Part shown: positions 14,206 to 22,096 of the stretch, one piece after another
Layout of the letters: the number at the start of each line of letters is the position of its first letter
Numbering within the stretch: the stretch's first letter is position 1
Program-made: the position numbers and the translations under genes
The notes under the pieces: generated by a model
The model's input: only the letters and a program-made list of their open reading frames with translations
The model's database searches: none
Told to the model about the DNA's origin: nothing
Origin: SVQP01 sp045594705
GTDB taxonomy: Bacteria > Bacillota > Clostridia > Oscillospirales > CAG-272
Direction of reading: 5' to 3'
NCBI GenBank assembly: GCA_045594705.1
Contig: JAZNZB010000098.1
Location: 1 to 56,120, forward strand
DNA: 56,120 nucleotides

Positions 14206-15801
14206 TTATTTGCGTCGGGCAGCGATCGCCTTGATTTGCTCGACTGCGATTTTCATGATCACGTTGACGATCAGGATGAGCAGCGACACCACGGCCACGT
14301 ACTCGTTATTATGCTCGTTGAACTGGCTGATCATCAGCGAAATGGGCTTGTTTTGCGTGTTGGCCAAAAAGGACACGGCGGAAATGGTCATCATGCTGTT
14401 GACAAACAGGTACGAGAACATCTCAGCCAGAGTTCCCACGCTCTGCGGCAAAAAGACACGCAAAAGCATGCGCACGCGGCCAATGCCCAGTGTTTGTCCC
14501 ACGGCTTCCAAGTTTTGGTTCATCTTGCCAAAGCTGTTATACATCATCAGATAGGGAGACGAGATAAAGTGGGCGGTATTGACCATGACCAGGATGACCA
14601 GCGTGCCGTAAAGCGGCGTTGACGCGAAGGTCATGACGTAGGAAATACCCAGCACCATACCCGGGATCGCCATAGAGCTGATGGCCAAAAGATGCAATCC
14701 CCGCGAGAGCGGCGAGCGCATACGGGCGGAGAAATAGGCACAGACAAAGCCAAGCGCTGCACCCACGCTTGCCGTGATCAGCGCGATCAGCAAGGAATTG
14801 ACCAGATAGGTAGCTCCCTGCCCCTTGAAGATATAGGCAAAATTATCACCCGTGAGCGAAAGGTCAATGGGATACCGCTTGACCAGTGCCAGGAACACGA
14901 ATACCGCAATGGGCAGCAGCGCAAAGAGCGACATGAGCGTGCAGAACGCATACGACAGCGCCTTGTGCACGGGCTTATTGCTCCCCTCGCGCGTTTTTTT
15001 GACGAATGAGCCCTGGTCGCGCTCCTTACCGAGCAGGTCAACCACAAACGCCACGATGGCGGGAACAAGCAAAATCACGCCATATACCGCGCCGCGGCCA
15101 AACTTCTGCTGACCGATGGCAGCCTGATACATCAGGGTGGAAACAGTATAATTGCCCGTGCCCGAGACCATCAGCGGTACACCGTAATCGGTCACGATCA
15201 TGGCAAAGGTGGAAAAGGCGGCTGCGATCAGCGGCTTTTTCAGATACGGCAGAGAGATGCGCAAAAACGTGCGGGTCTTGCCAAGTCCCAGCACCTCGGC
15301 TGCCTCGTAGACAGACATATCCTCGTAGCGCAGCACGTCCGCAAGCATGATATATGCCACGGGCAGCGCGTACATGACCGATCCCAGCACGATACCCGTG
15401 CCGCCGTAAATATCAAACGTCCAACCGATCAGATTTTTGAGAATACCATTCTGCCCGAACAGGATCAACAGCCCCATACCGTGCGAGATCGAGGGGATCA
15501 GCATGGGCAGTATGAGAATGATATTGAGAAATTTTTTGCCCTTGATATTCACGCGCGCGGTGCAAAGTGCCAACAGATACGCAAGCACCACCACGATCAG
15601 CGTGGCGATGGTGGTATAGCGCAGCGAATTCCATACGGCACTGCCGAAATTGGGACCGCTGACCACGTCCTTGATGTCCGTCGGAGTGATCTGCACGAAC
15701 ATGGCAAGGATGGGCAGCACCACCACGCAAAAGAGTATTGCGCCCACCAAGGATTTGACCGCCCACGCGCTTTGCGGGCGTTTTTTTACAACAGCAGTCA
15801 T
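14206..15801 (-). CDS. ABC transporter permease, PhnV/FbpB-like double permease
   Basis: This 531-residue protein has about 12 transmembrane helices in two homologous halves, each with an EAA-type loop (YEAAEVLGLGKTRTFLRI at about 205-222 and LEAVGQTLGIGRVRMLLRV later). This double-length permease is typical of iron(III) and putative 2-aminoethylphosphonate importers. Its start overlaps the ATPase gene's stop (ATGA). Together with the ATPase and binding lipoprotein it forms a complete importer. Choosing phosphonate over iron rests on the neighbouring cytidylyltransferase, not on residues I can see. Confidence 0.8.
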   Translation of the reverse strand: MTAVVKKRPQSAWAVKSLVGAILFCVVVLPILAMFVQITPTDIKDVVSGPNFGSAVWNSLRYTTIATLIVVVLAYLLALCTARVNIKGKKFLNIILILPMLIPSISHGMGLLILFGQNGILKNLIGWTFDIYGGTGIVLGSVMYALPVAYIMLADVLRYEDMSVYEAAEVLGLGKTRTFLRISLPYLKKPLIAAAFSTFAMIVTDYGVPLMVSGTGNYTVSTLMYQAAIGQQKFGRGAVYGVILLVPAIVAFVVDLLGKERDQGSFVKKTREGSNKPVHKALSYAFCTLMSLFALLPIAVFVFLALVKRYPIDLSLTGDNFAYIFKGQGATYLVNSLLIALITASVGAALGFVCAYFSARMRSPLSRGLHLLAISSMAIPGMVLGISYVMTFASTPLYGTLVILVMVNTAHFISSPYLMMYNSFGKMNQNLEAVGQTLGIGRVRMLLRVFLPQSVGTLAEMFSYLFVNSMMTISAVSFLANTQNKPISLMISQFNEHNNEYVAVVSLLILIVNVIMKIAVEQIKAIAARRK

Positions 15802-16586
15802 ACGCTCTTCCCCAATGCGCGGTTGAGCGACTCGATCTTGGTTTGCAGATTATCCACCACAAAGCTCTTGACGTAATCGTTCGCAGGTGCGCTGACGATT
15901 TCGGCAGGCGTGCCGATCTGGCTGATATGCGCCGTCTCCATGACCATAATGCGGTCGGACATGGCACACGCCTCCTCCTGGTCGTGCGTAATATAGATCA
16001 TGGTCGTGCCGAATTTTGCTTGAATATCCTTGATCACGGTGCGCAGCTGCAGTCTGGTTGCCACGTCCAATGCCGACGCAGGCTCGTCAAACAGCATGAT
16101 ATCGGGGTTTAAGATCAGCGTGCGGGCAATGGCCACGCGCTGCATCTGACCGCCCGACAGCGAGGCGGGATATTTCTTTGCATAATCGGCAATGCCGAGC
16201 TCCGAGAGCAACTCCATGGCGCGCTCCGTGATCTCTGCCTTGGTCGCGCTCTTTTCGCGCTTGGCCTTGAGATATGCCGCATAGGTCACATTTTCCAGCA
16301 CCGTCATGTTTTCAAACAGCGCGTAGTTCTGGAACACAATGCCAAGCGAACGCTTGGAGGGCGGCGCGCTTGTAATATCCTTGCCGTCCAGGAGCAGCTT
16401 GCCCTCATCCGGCGCAAGCAGGCCCGCAATGATGCGCAAAAGCGTGGTCTTGCCGCAGCCCGAAGGGCCGAGAATGGAAAGGAACTCCCCTTCCATAACA
16501 TCTACGCTGACGTGATCCAGCGCGATTGCCTTGTTATTTTTATATTGCTTACAAATGCCTTGTATCGAAAGCTTACAGTTACTCAT
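15798..16586 (-). CDS. ABC transporter ATP-binding protein, PhnT/PotA-like
   Basis: This 262-residue ATPase has Walker A GPSGCGKTT (40-48), a Q-loop at about Gln86, the signature LSGGQ (143-147) and Walker B LFDEP (165-169). It energises uptake by the adjoining permease. Two starts are possible: the Met used here follows the TGA of the binding-protein gene by two bases (TGAGCATG), suggesting coupled re-initiation; another ATG five codons upstream overlaps that gene. Neither has a strong ribosome site. It lacks the long C-terminal TOBE extension of the larger PotA/FbpC-type ATPases. Confidence 0.85.
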   Translation of the reverse strand: MSNCKLSIQGICKQYKNNKAIALDHVSVDVMEGEFLSILGPSGCGKTTLLRIIAGLLAPDEGKLLLDGKDITSAPPSKRSLGIVFQNYALFENMTVLENVTYAAYLKAKREKSATKAEITERAMELLSELGIADYAKKYPASLSGGQMQRVAIARTLILNPDIMLFDEPASALDVATRLQLRTVIKDIQAKFGTTMIYITHDQEEACAMSDRIMVMETAHISQIGTPAEIVSAPANDYVKSFVVDNLQTKIESLNRALGKSV

Positions 16587-16588
16587 GC

Positions 16589-17587
16589 TCAGTGTGTCCA
16601 TTTTTTAAGAAGTTGTTCTTTATATGCAGCTGCATTCTCAACCTGCATGTCTGCATACTTGACGCCCGTGGGGAAATTCTCCAGCACGAAATCCTTATCC
16701 TTGAAGATCTTTTCGGGATAGAAGTTTGCGCAAAGCTCCTCGTTGAGCGTGGTGGAAAGGAATGCAAAGACCTCCTTGACGGCCTGTCTTTCCTGCTTGC
16801 CCTCAATGATTGCCTGGCCGTACAGAGAGTAGGGCGAGCCCTCCTCAAAGAACACGATCTCCAGAGGGTGACCCTCACCGATCTTGGTAGCCGCGTTGGG
16901 CGTCATGCCAAGACCAATGGCAACCTCGCCAAGCACCAGCGAATTGACGGGGCCGGAGCCGGAAGAGGTAAAGGCCAGCACGTTCTCGGCAAGCTGATCA
17001 AAATAAGCAAGTGCCTCCTCTTCTCCCCATGCGTTGACCAGGGAGAGCAGGAACATATAGCCCGTGCCGGAGGATGCGGGATCGGGCATGGAGATCTGAC
17101 CCTTATACTGCGGGTCAAGCAGATCCTCGTAAGAGGTGGGCTTGTCCAGTCCAAGCTCTGCAAGACGCTGGGTGTTGATGATGATGCAGCCGCCATTGCG
17201 GATCTCGGGTGCATAGTACTTGCTCTGCACCGCATCCTCTGCGTAAACGCTCCAATCCACAAGATCGGTCAGATCTGCCAGCACGCCCTGTGCTGCCAGC
17301 TGCTCTGCATATGCATACTCCAGGTCGTGCGAAATATCGCACTCAGCGTTCTTGCCTGCGGCCTGCAGGGTTGCTGCGTGGTTGCCGCTGGTCTTATATT
17401 CCACGATAACGTTGTATTGCGGGAATTGCTCATTCAGTCTCTTTTGCATGTGCTCAATGCGGTAGTCCTCGGCAGAGCTGTAGATGATGACGGTCTCTTT
17501 ACCGCCGCCACAGCCGGCAAAGCACGCAAGAGTGGTCGCAAGCAGGGCGATCAGCATGACGATAGCAAAGCTTTTTTTGAACTTCAT
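16589..17587 (-). CDS. ABC transporter substrate-binding lipoprotein, AEP/iron type
   Basis: This 332-residue lipoprotein has a signal peptide and a lipobox ending FAGC near residue 26. The mature protein starts ETVIIYSSAEDYRIE and contains ISMPDPASSGTGY and LVLGEVAIGLGMT, typical of the family that includes FutA/FbpA iron binders and putative 2-aminoethylphosphonate binders (PhnS). The conserved paired Tyr residues used by FbpA for iron near the C-terminus are not evident, which weakly favours an organic ligand. Start chosen at the Met after AAAGGAT, 5 bases away. A terminator-like hairpin lies between it and the gene upstream, so it may also have its own promoter. Confidence 0.75.
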   Translation of the reverse strand: MKFKKSFAIVMLIALLATTLACFAGCGGGKETVIIYSSAEDYRIEHMQKRLNEQFPQYNVIVEYKTSGNHAATLQAAGKNAECDISHDLEYAYAEQLAAQGVLADLTDLVDWSVYAEDAVQSKYYAPEIRNGGCIIINTQRLAELGLDKPTSYEDLLDPQYKGQISMPDPASSGTGYMFLLSLVNAWGEEEALAYFDQLAENVLAFTSSGSGPVNSLVLGEVAIGLGMTPNAATKIGEGHPLEIVFFEEGSPYSLYGQAIIEGKQERQAVKEVFAFLSTTLNEELCANFYPEKIFKDKDFVLENFPTGVKYADMQVENAAAYKEQLLKKWTH

Positions 17588-17676
17588 AATAGATCCTTTC
17601 CTCGGAAATGCGTTCATATTTCCGATATGCAAAAATTTTTCTGAACGGAGAAGTCAAAAATTTGAATGAAAAATCA

Positions 17677-17717
17677 GCAAATTGTGCCTTCCGTTCAGCA
17701 ACGGAAGGCAAATTTGC
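17677..17717 (-). terminator. Hairpin within the surface-polymer operon
   Basis: Arms GCAAATTGTGCCTTCCGT and ACGGAAGGCAAATTTGC pair with one bulge around a 6-base loop. On the minus strand TGATTTTTC follows. It lies between the small membrane-protein gene and the transporter genes and could attenuate transcription between the two halves. Confidence 0.6.
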
Positions 17718-17730
17718 ATTTTTGAACAGT

Positions 17731-17937
17731 TTAATCCTTGTTGTCGTTGATGACAAGCTCGTCCTCAACCTCTTTATTGGCGTTTTCGTCGATGTGCAAG
17801 GTCTTGGCAACATTTTTCTTTGCCTTGCGCCAGATGATCAGTGCAGTTGCACCCACTGCGATGGCGATCGAGCTGATGGAGGTCAGCAATATCGTGGTAG
17901 CAGAGGGATCCAGATATGCAACGGTAATCGAAATCAT
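17731..17937 (-). CDS. Small single-span membrane protein
   Basis: This 68-residue protein has one transmembrane helix (about 14-37), preceded by a short outer segment and followed by a basic patch (WRKAKKNVAK) and an acidic tail. AAAGGAG lies 8 bases before the ATG. It sits directly after the YidC-glycerophosphotransferase fusion gene and may be an accessory subunit. No known family is recognised. Confidence 0.65.
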   Translation of the reverse strand: MISITVAYLDPSATTILLTSISSIAIAVGATALIIWRKAKKNVAKTLHIDENANKEVEDELVINDNKD

Positions 17938-17995
17938 GATACGTTCTCCTTTATGTTCGGATGTATCACCATTGTATCACACATTGCGCGCTCTG

Positions 17996-20059
17996 TCAAG
18001 ACTTTTTGCGCTTTTCGACCAGAGAGCCCAGCAGGTAGTTGGCACCAATCTCGCCTGCCTTGCCCTGATTGTAGATATGATCTGCCAGTACGTCCGCGAT
18101 TTTCTTCTCGTATTCGTCGGCTCTTGCAAACAGATCCTTTGCAACGGCACAGCATCCTGCCACCTTGTCCTTGTCCACCGAAACGCCCACCACGTCACGC
18201 AGCGTAATTTCCACGGGAGTCAATCCGATCTTTTCCCAGTTGGGATTCATGCACTTGATCTTGGTATTGATGAACATGGCGGGACGCAGCGTTGCAAAGC
18301 AATACTCCAGTGCAATACCCGACCAGTCTGTGATCAGCATGTCCGCAGAGTAGATCGAGCGGTTTGCGGTAAAGTCCAGTTCAAAGGAAAGGCCGTCGCC
18401 AACCATGTGCTGATATTTGTCCACGATCGCCTGCATGCGCGCACCGTAACGCTTGACGTACTCGGGGTGCGGACGCACGGTCAGGTGGTATTCATCGCAA
18501 TAAAGTGCACCGATCAGGTCGTCAATGACCGAATCGAGCAGGTTGTCCTCCTGCCAGGAGGGCGCAATCAGGATCTCCTTGCGCTCACGCGCGACGTGAT
18601 TTTCCCTTTCCTGCTTGCCTGCCTCGATCAGCTTATCCGCAAGCGGATAGCCAAATTCGACCAGCTTCTTTTCGGGCAGACCGTATGCCTGTTCGGTAGC
18701 TCTGACCTCGGCTGCTACGTGAGGGCCTGTGCAGAAAATGGTATCGAATGCATCAAGCGCACCCTCGCGGAAGCCCATGTGCACGCTCATCATATCATGG
18801 GGCACGTACACGTATTCCATGTCCTTTTTCATGATCGAACGCTTGATATAGTACTTATCAAGGTCGGGAGTGGTCATGACCATGATGTCCGCCTCGCAAA
18901 GACGCATCAAGGGAATCATCTTTTTCAGTCCAATGTAGTAAGGCTTGATGCGCGGCTGCTTTTCGGCAAGCGCGAAGATGGCATCGTCGGGATCATTGGT
19001 CACGTAGTGAATGGTGATATTGGATTTTGCCAGCAGCTGCTCGATGATGGCTTCATAATACTTATAAAAGCCGCTCTTTTCGGAGTAGATAACCAGGTGC
19101 TTGTTGACAATCTTGAAGAAACGCTTGTAATCCTTTTTCTCTCTTGCTTTATTCGCCTTGTAATTGCGATCCTTTTTCTTATCCTCGAGGGCTTCAATAT
19201 CCGCCAATGCCTTGCGGCTCTTTTCCAACGCCTCGTAATCCACGTATTTCTTAGGATTGATAGCGGCGTTGAGAATATACATCTGCGCAATTGAGAACAG
19301 ATTGCTTGCCACCCAATACCATGCAATGCCCGCAGGCACGCCGATACCGAGATAGAGCGAAATGCCAACCGATACGATGGTCAGACCGTACTGCGAAAGC
19401 TTGCCCTGCTCGTGCTGAATGACGTTGGAAAGATTCTGCGTCCAGCACATCAGCCAGGAGGAAAGGCCTGCGATAACAGGCATGAGAATATAAATGCCCC
19501 AAGCCTGCGTGGGTACGACGGACAGATTAAAGCCCAAGAACGAGCCTTGGAACGCGCGGATCGCGTCAAGGTTGACGCCCTCGTACACATAGCTTGCGTT
19601 TTGCTTGATCAGCTCAATCAGCTGCAGCTGATACGAGGAATCCTCGGTGTTAAGTCCCCAGTGCTCCGCCATGGCGGCAATAGCAGCGGGATCGATGGAA
19701 AACAGGTAATCCAGCGGGTGATAAATGATCTGCACCACGCCCAAGAGCAGCACGATCTGCGCTGCCAGGGGGATCAGCGAGAGCATGGGGTGATAGTTGT
19801 GCTTTTTGTAAAGCTCTGCTTGCTTGTCTGCGATGGTGTCCATATCCCCGTAGTGATTGACCTTGAGGAAATTGAGCTCCGGCTGGATCTTGACCATCTG
19901 GATGGAATTCTTATGGATCCAGATCGAAAGCGGCAGCAGCACCAGCTTTGTCGCAAGCGTAAACAGGATGATGGCCACGCCGTAGTTGCCAACCAGCAGC
20001 CAGCACCATTTCATCAAGTATCCCAGCGGGATACAGATATAATAGAGAATTGCGTCCAT
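17996..20059 (-). CDS. YidC domain fused to CDP-glycerol-type glycerophosphotransferase
   Basis: This 687-residue protein joins two known families. Residues 1-270 are a YidC/Oxa1-type membrane domain with five hydrophobic segments (about 12-45, 92-118, 178-205, 222-245, 246-268) and a YidC-like hairpin (IQMVKIQPELNFLK). Residues 271-315 form a charged, probably coiled linker. Residues 316-687 match CDP-glycerol glycerophosphotransferases (TagB/TagF): EYVYVPHDMMSVHMGF (about 415-430), ILIAPSWQED, TVRPHPEY (527-534) and ITDWSGIALEY, the donor-binding segment. TagF enzymes polymerise or prime polyol-phosphate chains at the inner membrane face. The ribosome site AAAGGAG is 6-7 bases away. YidC may anchor the transferase or help move a product or partner; neither can be decided here. 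Confidence 0.8.
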   Translation of the reverse strand: MDAILYYICIPLGYLMKWCWLLVGNYGVAIILFTLATKLVLLPLSIWIHKNSIQMVKIQPELNFLKVNHYGDMDTIADKQAELYKKHNYHPMLSLIPLAAQIVLLLGVVQIIYHPLDYLFSIDPAAIAAMAEHWGLNTEDSSYQLQLIELIKQNASYVYEGVNLDAIRAFQGSFLGFNLSVVPTQAWGIYILMPVIAGLSSWLMCWTQNLSNVIQHEQGKLSQYGLTIVSVGISLYLGIGVPAGIAWYWVASNLFSIAQMYILNAAINPKKYVDYEALEKSRKALADIEALEDKKKDRNYKANKAREKKDYKRFFKIVNKHLVIYSEKSGFYKYYEAIIEQLLAKSNITIHYVTNDPDDAIFALAEKQPRIKPYYIGLKKMIPLMRLCEADIMVMTTPDLDKYYIKRSIMKKDMEYVYVPHDMMSVHMGFREGALDAFDTIFCTGPHVAAEVRATEQAYGLPEKKLVEFGYPLADKLIEAGKQERENHVARERKEILIAPSWQEDNLLDSVIDDLIGALYCDEYHLTVRPHPEYVKRYGARMQAIVDKYQHMVGDGLSFELDFTANRSIYSADMLITDWSGIALEYCFATLRPAMFINTKIKCMNPNWEKIGLTPVEITLRDVVGVSVDKDKVAGCCAVAKDLFARADEYEKKIADVLADHIYNQGKAGEIGANYLLGSLVEKRKKS

Positions 20060-20075
20060 AAATTACTCCTTTTAC

Positions 20076-21857
20076 TCAGTCGTAAATGCTCTTACCAAGC
20101 TCTGTTCTCTCCACGATCGTCCAGTTGGCAAAATTCTTGCCGTTTCCGCGAATCTCGTATACAATGTTCTCATACACCGTTTTGCCGCTCTCGTTCTTGT
20201 AGGAACGCTGGAACATCAGCTTGCGCACCTGCTCCTCGCCCTCAGGCACTTCAAACACAGTGGGCACGTCGGTAGCAATACCGGAAGCTTCCTTGATCGT
20301 AGCCAACACGTTGTCCACGTCAAGCTGCGCGTAATTGTTCCGGATCTCCCCCTCAGACACACCCGCGGGCTTGACAAGCAGTGCGGTCACGTAGGAATCC
20401 CAGGGCTCCTTGCTGTCCGAGCGGATGTTGGCGTGGTCGCCCGTGATGATGATAGTCGCATCCTCATAAACGCCCAATCTCTTCATTTCAGCAATATAAC
20501 GGGCAATGACCTTGAAGCTCTGACGCATGACGTTCTCGGTGCTCCAGCCCAGATTTTCGGGATCGCTTTCGGGAAGCTCGTTAAAATCAGAATCGTAGAG
20601 CGTGGACTTATGACAGCCATCCACGTGAATAAAGGAATATCCCTTTTCGCTATCGCGCAAGGTAAAATCGTCCTCGGTCATCACGCCGTACGTGTTTTTC
20701 ATATCAGTGGAGAACAGATCGTAGGACATGTCGTATTCCACGTACTTGTCAAACGTGGGGGTGCTGATATTGCCCACCAGCCCCTGTGCACAGAACGGCA
20801 GATAGCGGTAAAGTGAGAGGCGGATCATATCAAATGCCAGCGAGGCACTCTGCACGATGCGATAAGATACGTTACCCGAAAGGTTTTCGGCATACGCGCT
20901 CATATCGCCCGCATCCTCGTAGCAATAATAGTCGTCGGTATAAATATTGATATCAAAGCCTTGGCTCTTGATATCCTTCAGATGCTGGGAATCCTTGTAT
21001 GCATGAGTCATATACCCGTCGTGTGAGAGCGAGAAATCGGTCTCAACACCGGTCAGCACGTGCAAAGCCCCCGGAAAGGTTCTGGGGTACAGCGTGATAT
21101 AATCGGCAAAGTTGGTAAAGCCGTCCAGTCCGTCAAAGATCTCGGGGTAATTCTTGACAGCGTCGTCGTAATACGAGTAATCAAAGCGGTCCACAATGAA
21201 CACGATTACGTTCTGCTCTTTTGCAAACGTGTCCAGATTCTTGACCGTCAGTACCTGATCCCCCTGTACGGGTCCCTGCAGCTGCTTATCGCTCTCATAC
21301 ACGTCGGTGGTCAGCGAAATGGTAGCAAACGAAATGACCGAAGAGCCAAGAACCGCGATCAGCACCACGATTGAGATCAAACGCACGGTATCGCGGAACT
21401 TATCCAAAAGCAGCATCGCGACGATACTGCCGCCGATGACGATCACCCAAATGGCCGCATTGAGAAAGATCTTGCCAAATCCCATGCCGCCCTCAGTACC
21501 GCCGTCACCCTCCAGCGAGGTCATACCCATCGAGAGAAAATTACCTTGCAAAAAGAACATCAGTGAGACGCCGAACATAAGGCCGTACGCCACGTCAAAG
21601 GCACGGCCGCGCAAAAGCATCAGCACAGCGCCGATCAAGACGGCAATGCCTGCAGAGAGCAAAATGCAAATCAGCCAGAAATCCCCCAAAGTGAACTTGA
21701 ACTGATCGATATTATTTCCGAAAATTTCAAAAGGACCGAAAAAGCATACCATAAAGGGCGCGATCAGCGCAAGCATGATCACGGGCAACAGCTTTTCCTT
21801 GGTGGTAAAGCCCTTGTATGAGGGCTTTGCCGGTGTGGCGTTTTGATTGCTTGTCAT
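20076..21857 (-). CDS. LTA-synthase-like sulfatase-fold membrane enzyme
   Basis: This 593-residue protein has about five N-terminal transmembrane helices (about 22-190) and an extracytoplasmic alkaline-phosphatase/sulfatase-fold domain (about 225-520). The domain shows NVIVFIVDRFD (metal-binding Asp), a Thr within YPRTFPGALH as the probable nucleophile, and IITGDHAN with the late Asp/His metal ligands. LtaS-type enzymes transfer glycerol phosphate from phosphatidylglycerol; relatives transfer phosphoethanolamine. Which one this does is open. I start at the Met 18 codons inside the longest frame because GGAT lies 9 bases before it. It is the first gene of the cluster, under the promoter at 21923-21951. 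Confidence 0.8.
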   Translation of the reverse strand: MTSNQNATPAKPSYKGFTTKEKLLPVIMLALIAPFMVCFFGPFEIFGNNIDQFKFTLGDFWLICILLSAGIAVLIGAVLMLLRGRAFDVAYGLMFGVSLMFFLQGNFLSMGMTSLEGDGGTEGGMGFGKIFLNAAIWVIVIGGSIVAMLLLDKFRDTVRLISIVVLIAVLGSSVISFATISLTTDVYESDKQLQGPVQGDQVLTVKNLDTFAKEQNVIVFIVDRFDYSYYDDAVKNYPEIFDGLDGFTNFADYITLYPRTFPGALHVLTGVETDFSLSHDGYMTHAYKDSQHLKDIKSQGFDINIYTDDYYCYEDAGDMSAYAENLSGNVSYRIVQSASLAFDMIRLSLYRYLPFCAQGLVGNISTPTFDKYVEYDMSYDLFSTDMKNTYGVMTEDDFTLRDSEKGYSFIHVDGCHKSTLYDSDFNELPESDPENLGWSTENVMRQSFKVIARYIAEMKRLGVYEDATIIITGDHANIRSDSKEPWDSYVTALLVKPAGVSEGEIRNNYAQLDVDNVLATIKEASGIATDVPTVFEVPEGEEQVRKLMFQRSYKNESGKTVYENIVYEIRGNGKNFANWTIVERTELGKSIYD

Positions 21858-21922
21858 GTATTTCACATCCGTTTCAAGATTGATTTTGTTCTTATTCTGT
21901 ATTATTGACAATACATAGATTA

Positions 21923-21951
21923 ATCATATCACAAACCTGCCCTTTTGTCAA
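21923..21951 (-). promoter_or_regulatory. Sigma-A promoter of the surface-polymer cluster
   Basis: Reading the minus strand: TTGACA (21951-21946), a 17-base spacer and TATGAT (21928-21923), with TGA before the -10. It lies 66 bases upstream of the LTA-synthase-like gene. The rest of the gap up to 22096 has A/T runs and a weak TATAAA near 22050 but no convincing plus-strand promoter. Confidence 0.75.
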
Positions 21952-22096
21952 CTCAAAAGCACAGAAAACCTGAAAAGGGGGTGTGTTCACAAAACGTTTA
22001 CAAATTGTTTTTTCAAAACACATGAACTATTTGGCAAAAAACGCGACTATATAAATAGAAGGAAAACTATGACACGAAGCGTCAAGGAGGACAGCT

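Noticed and set aside
17738..19294. 518-codon plus-strand frame opposite the YidC-TagF gene
   Set aside because: The minus strand encodes conserved domains over the same bases; the plus frame has no recognisable domain and no ribosome site.
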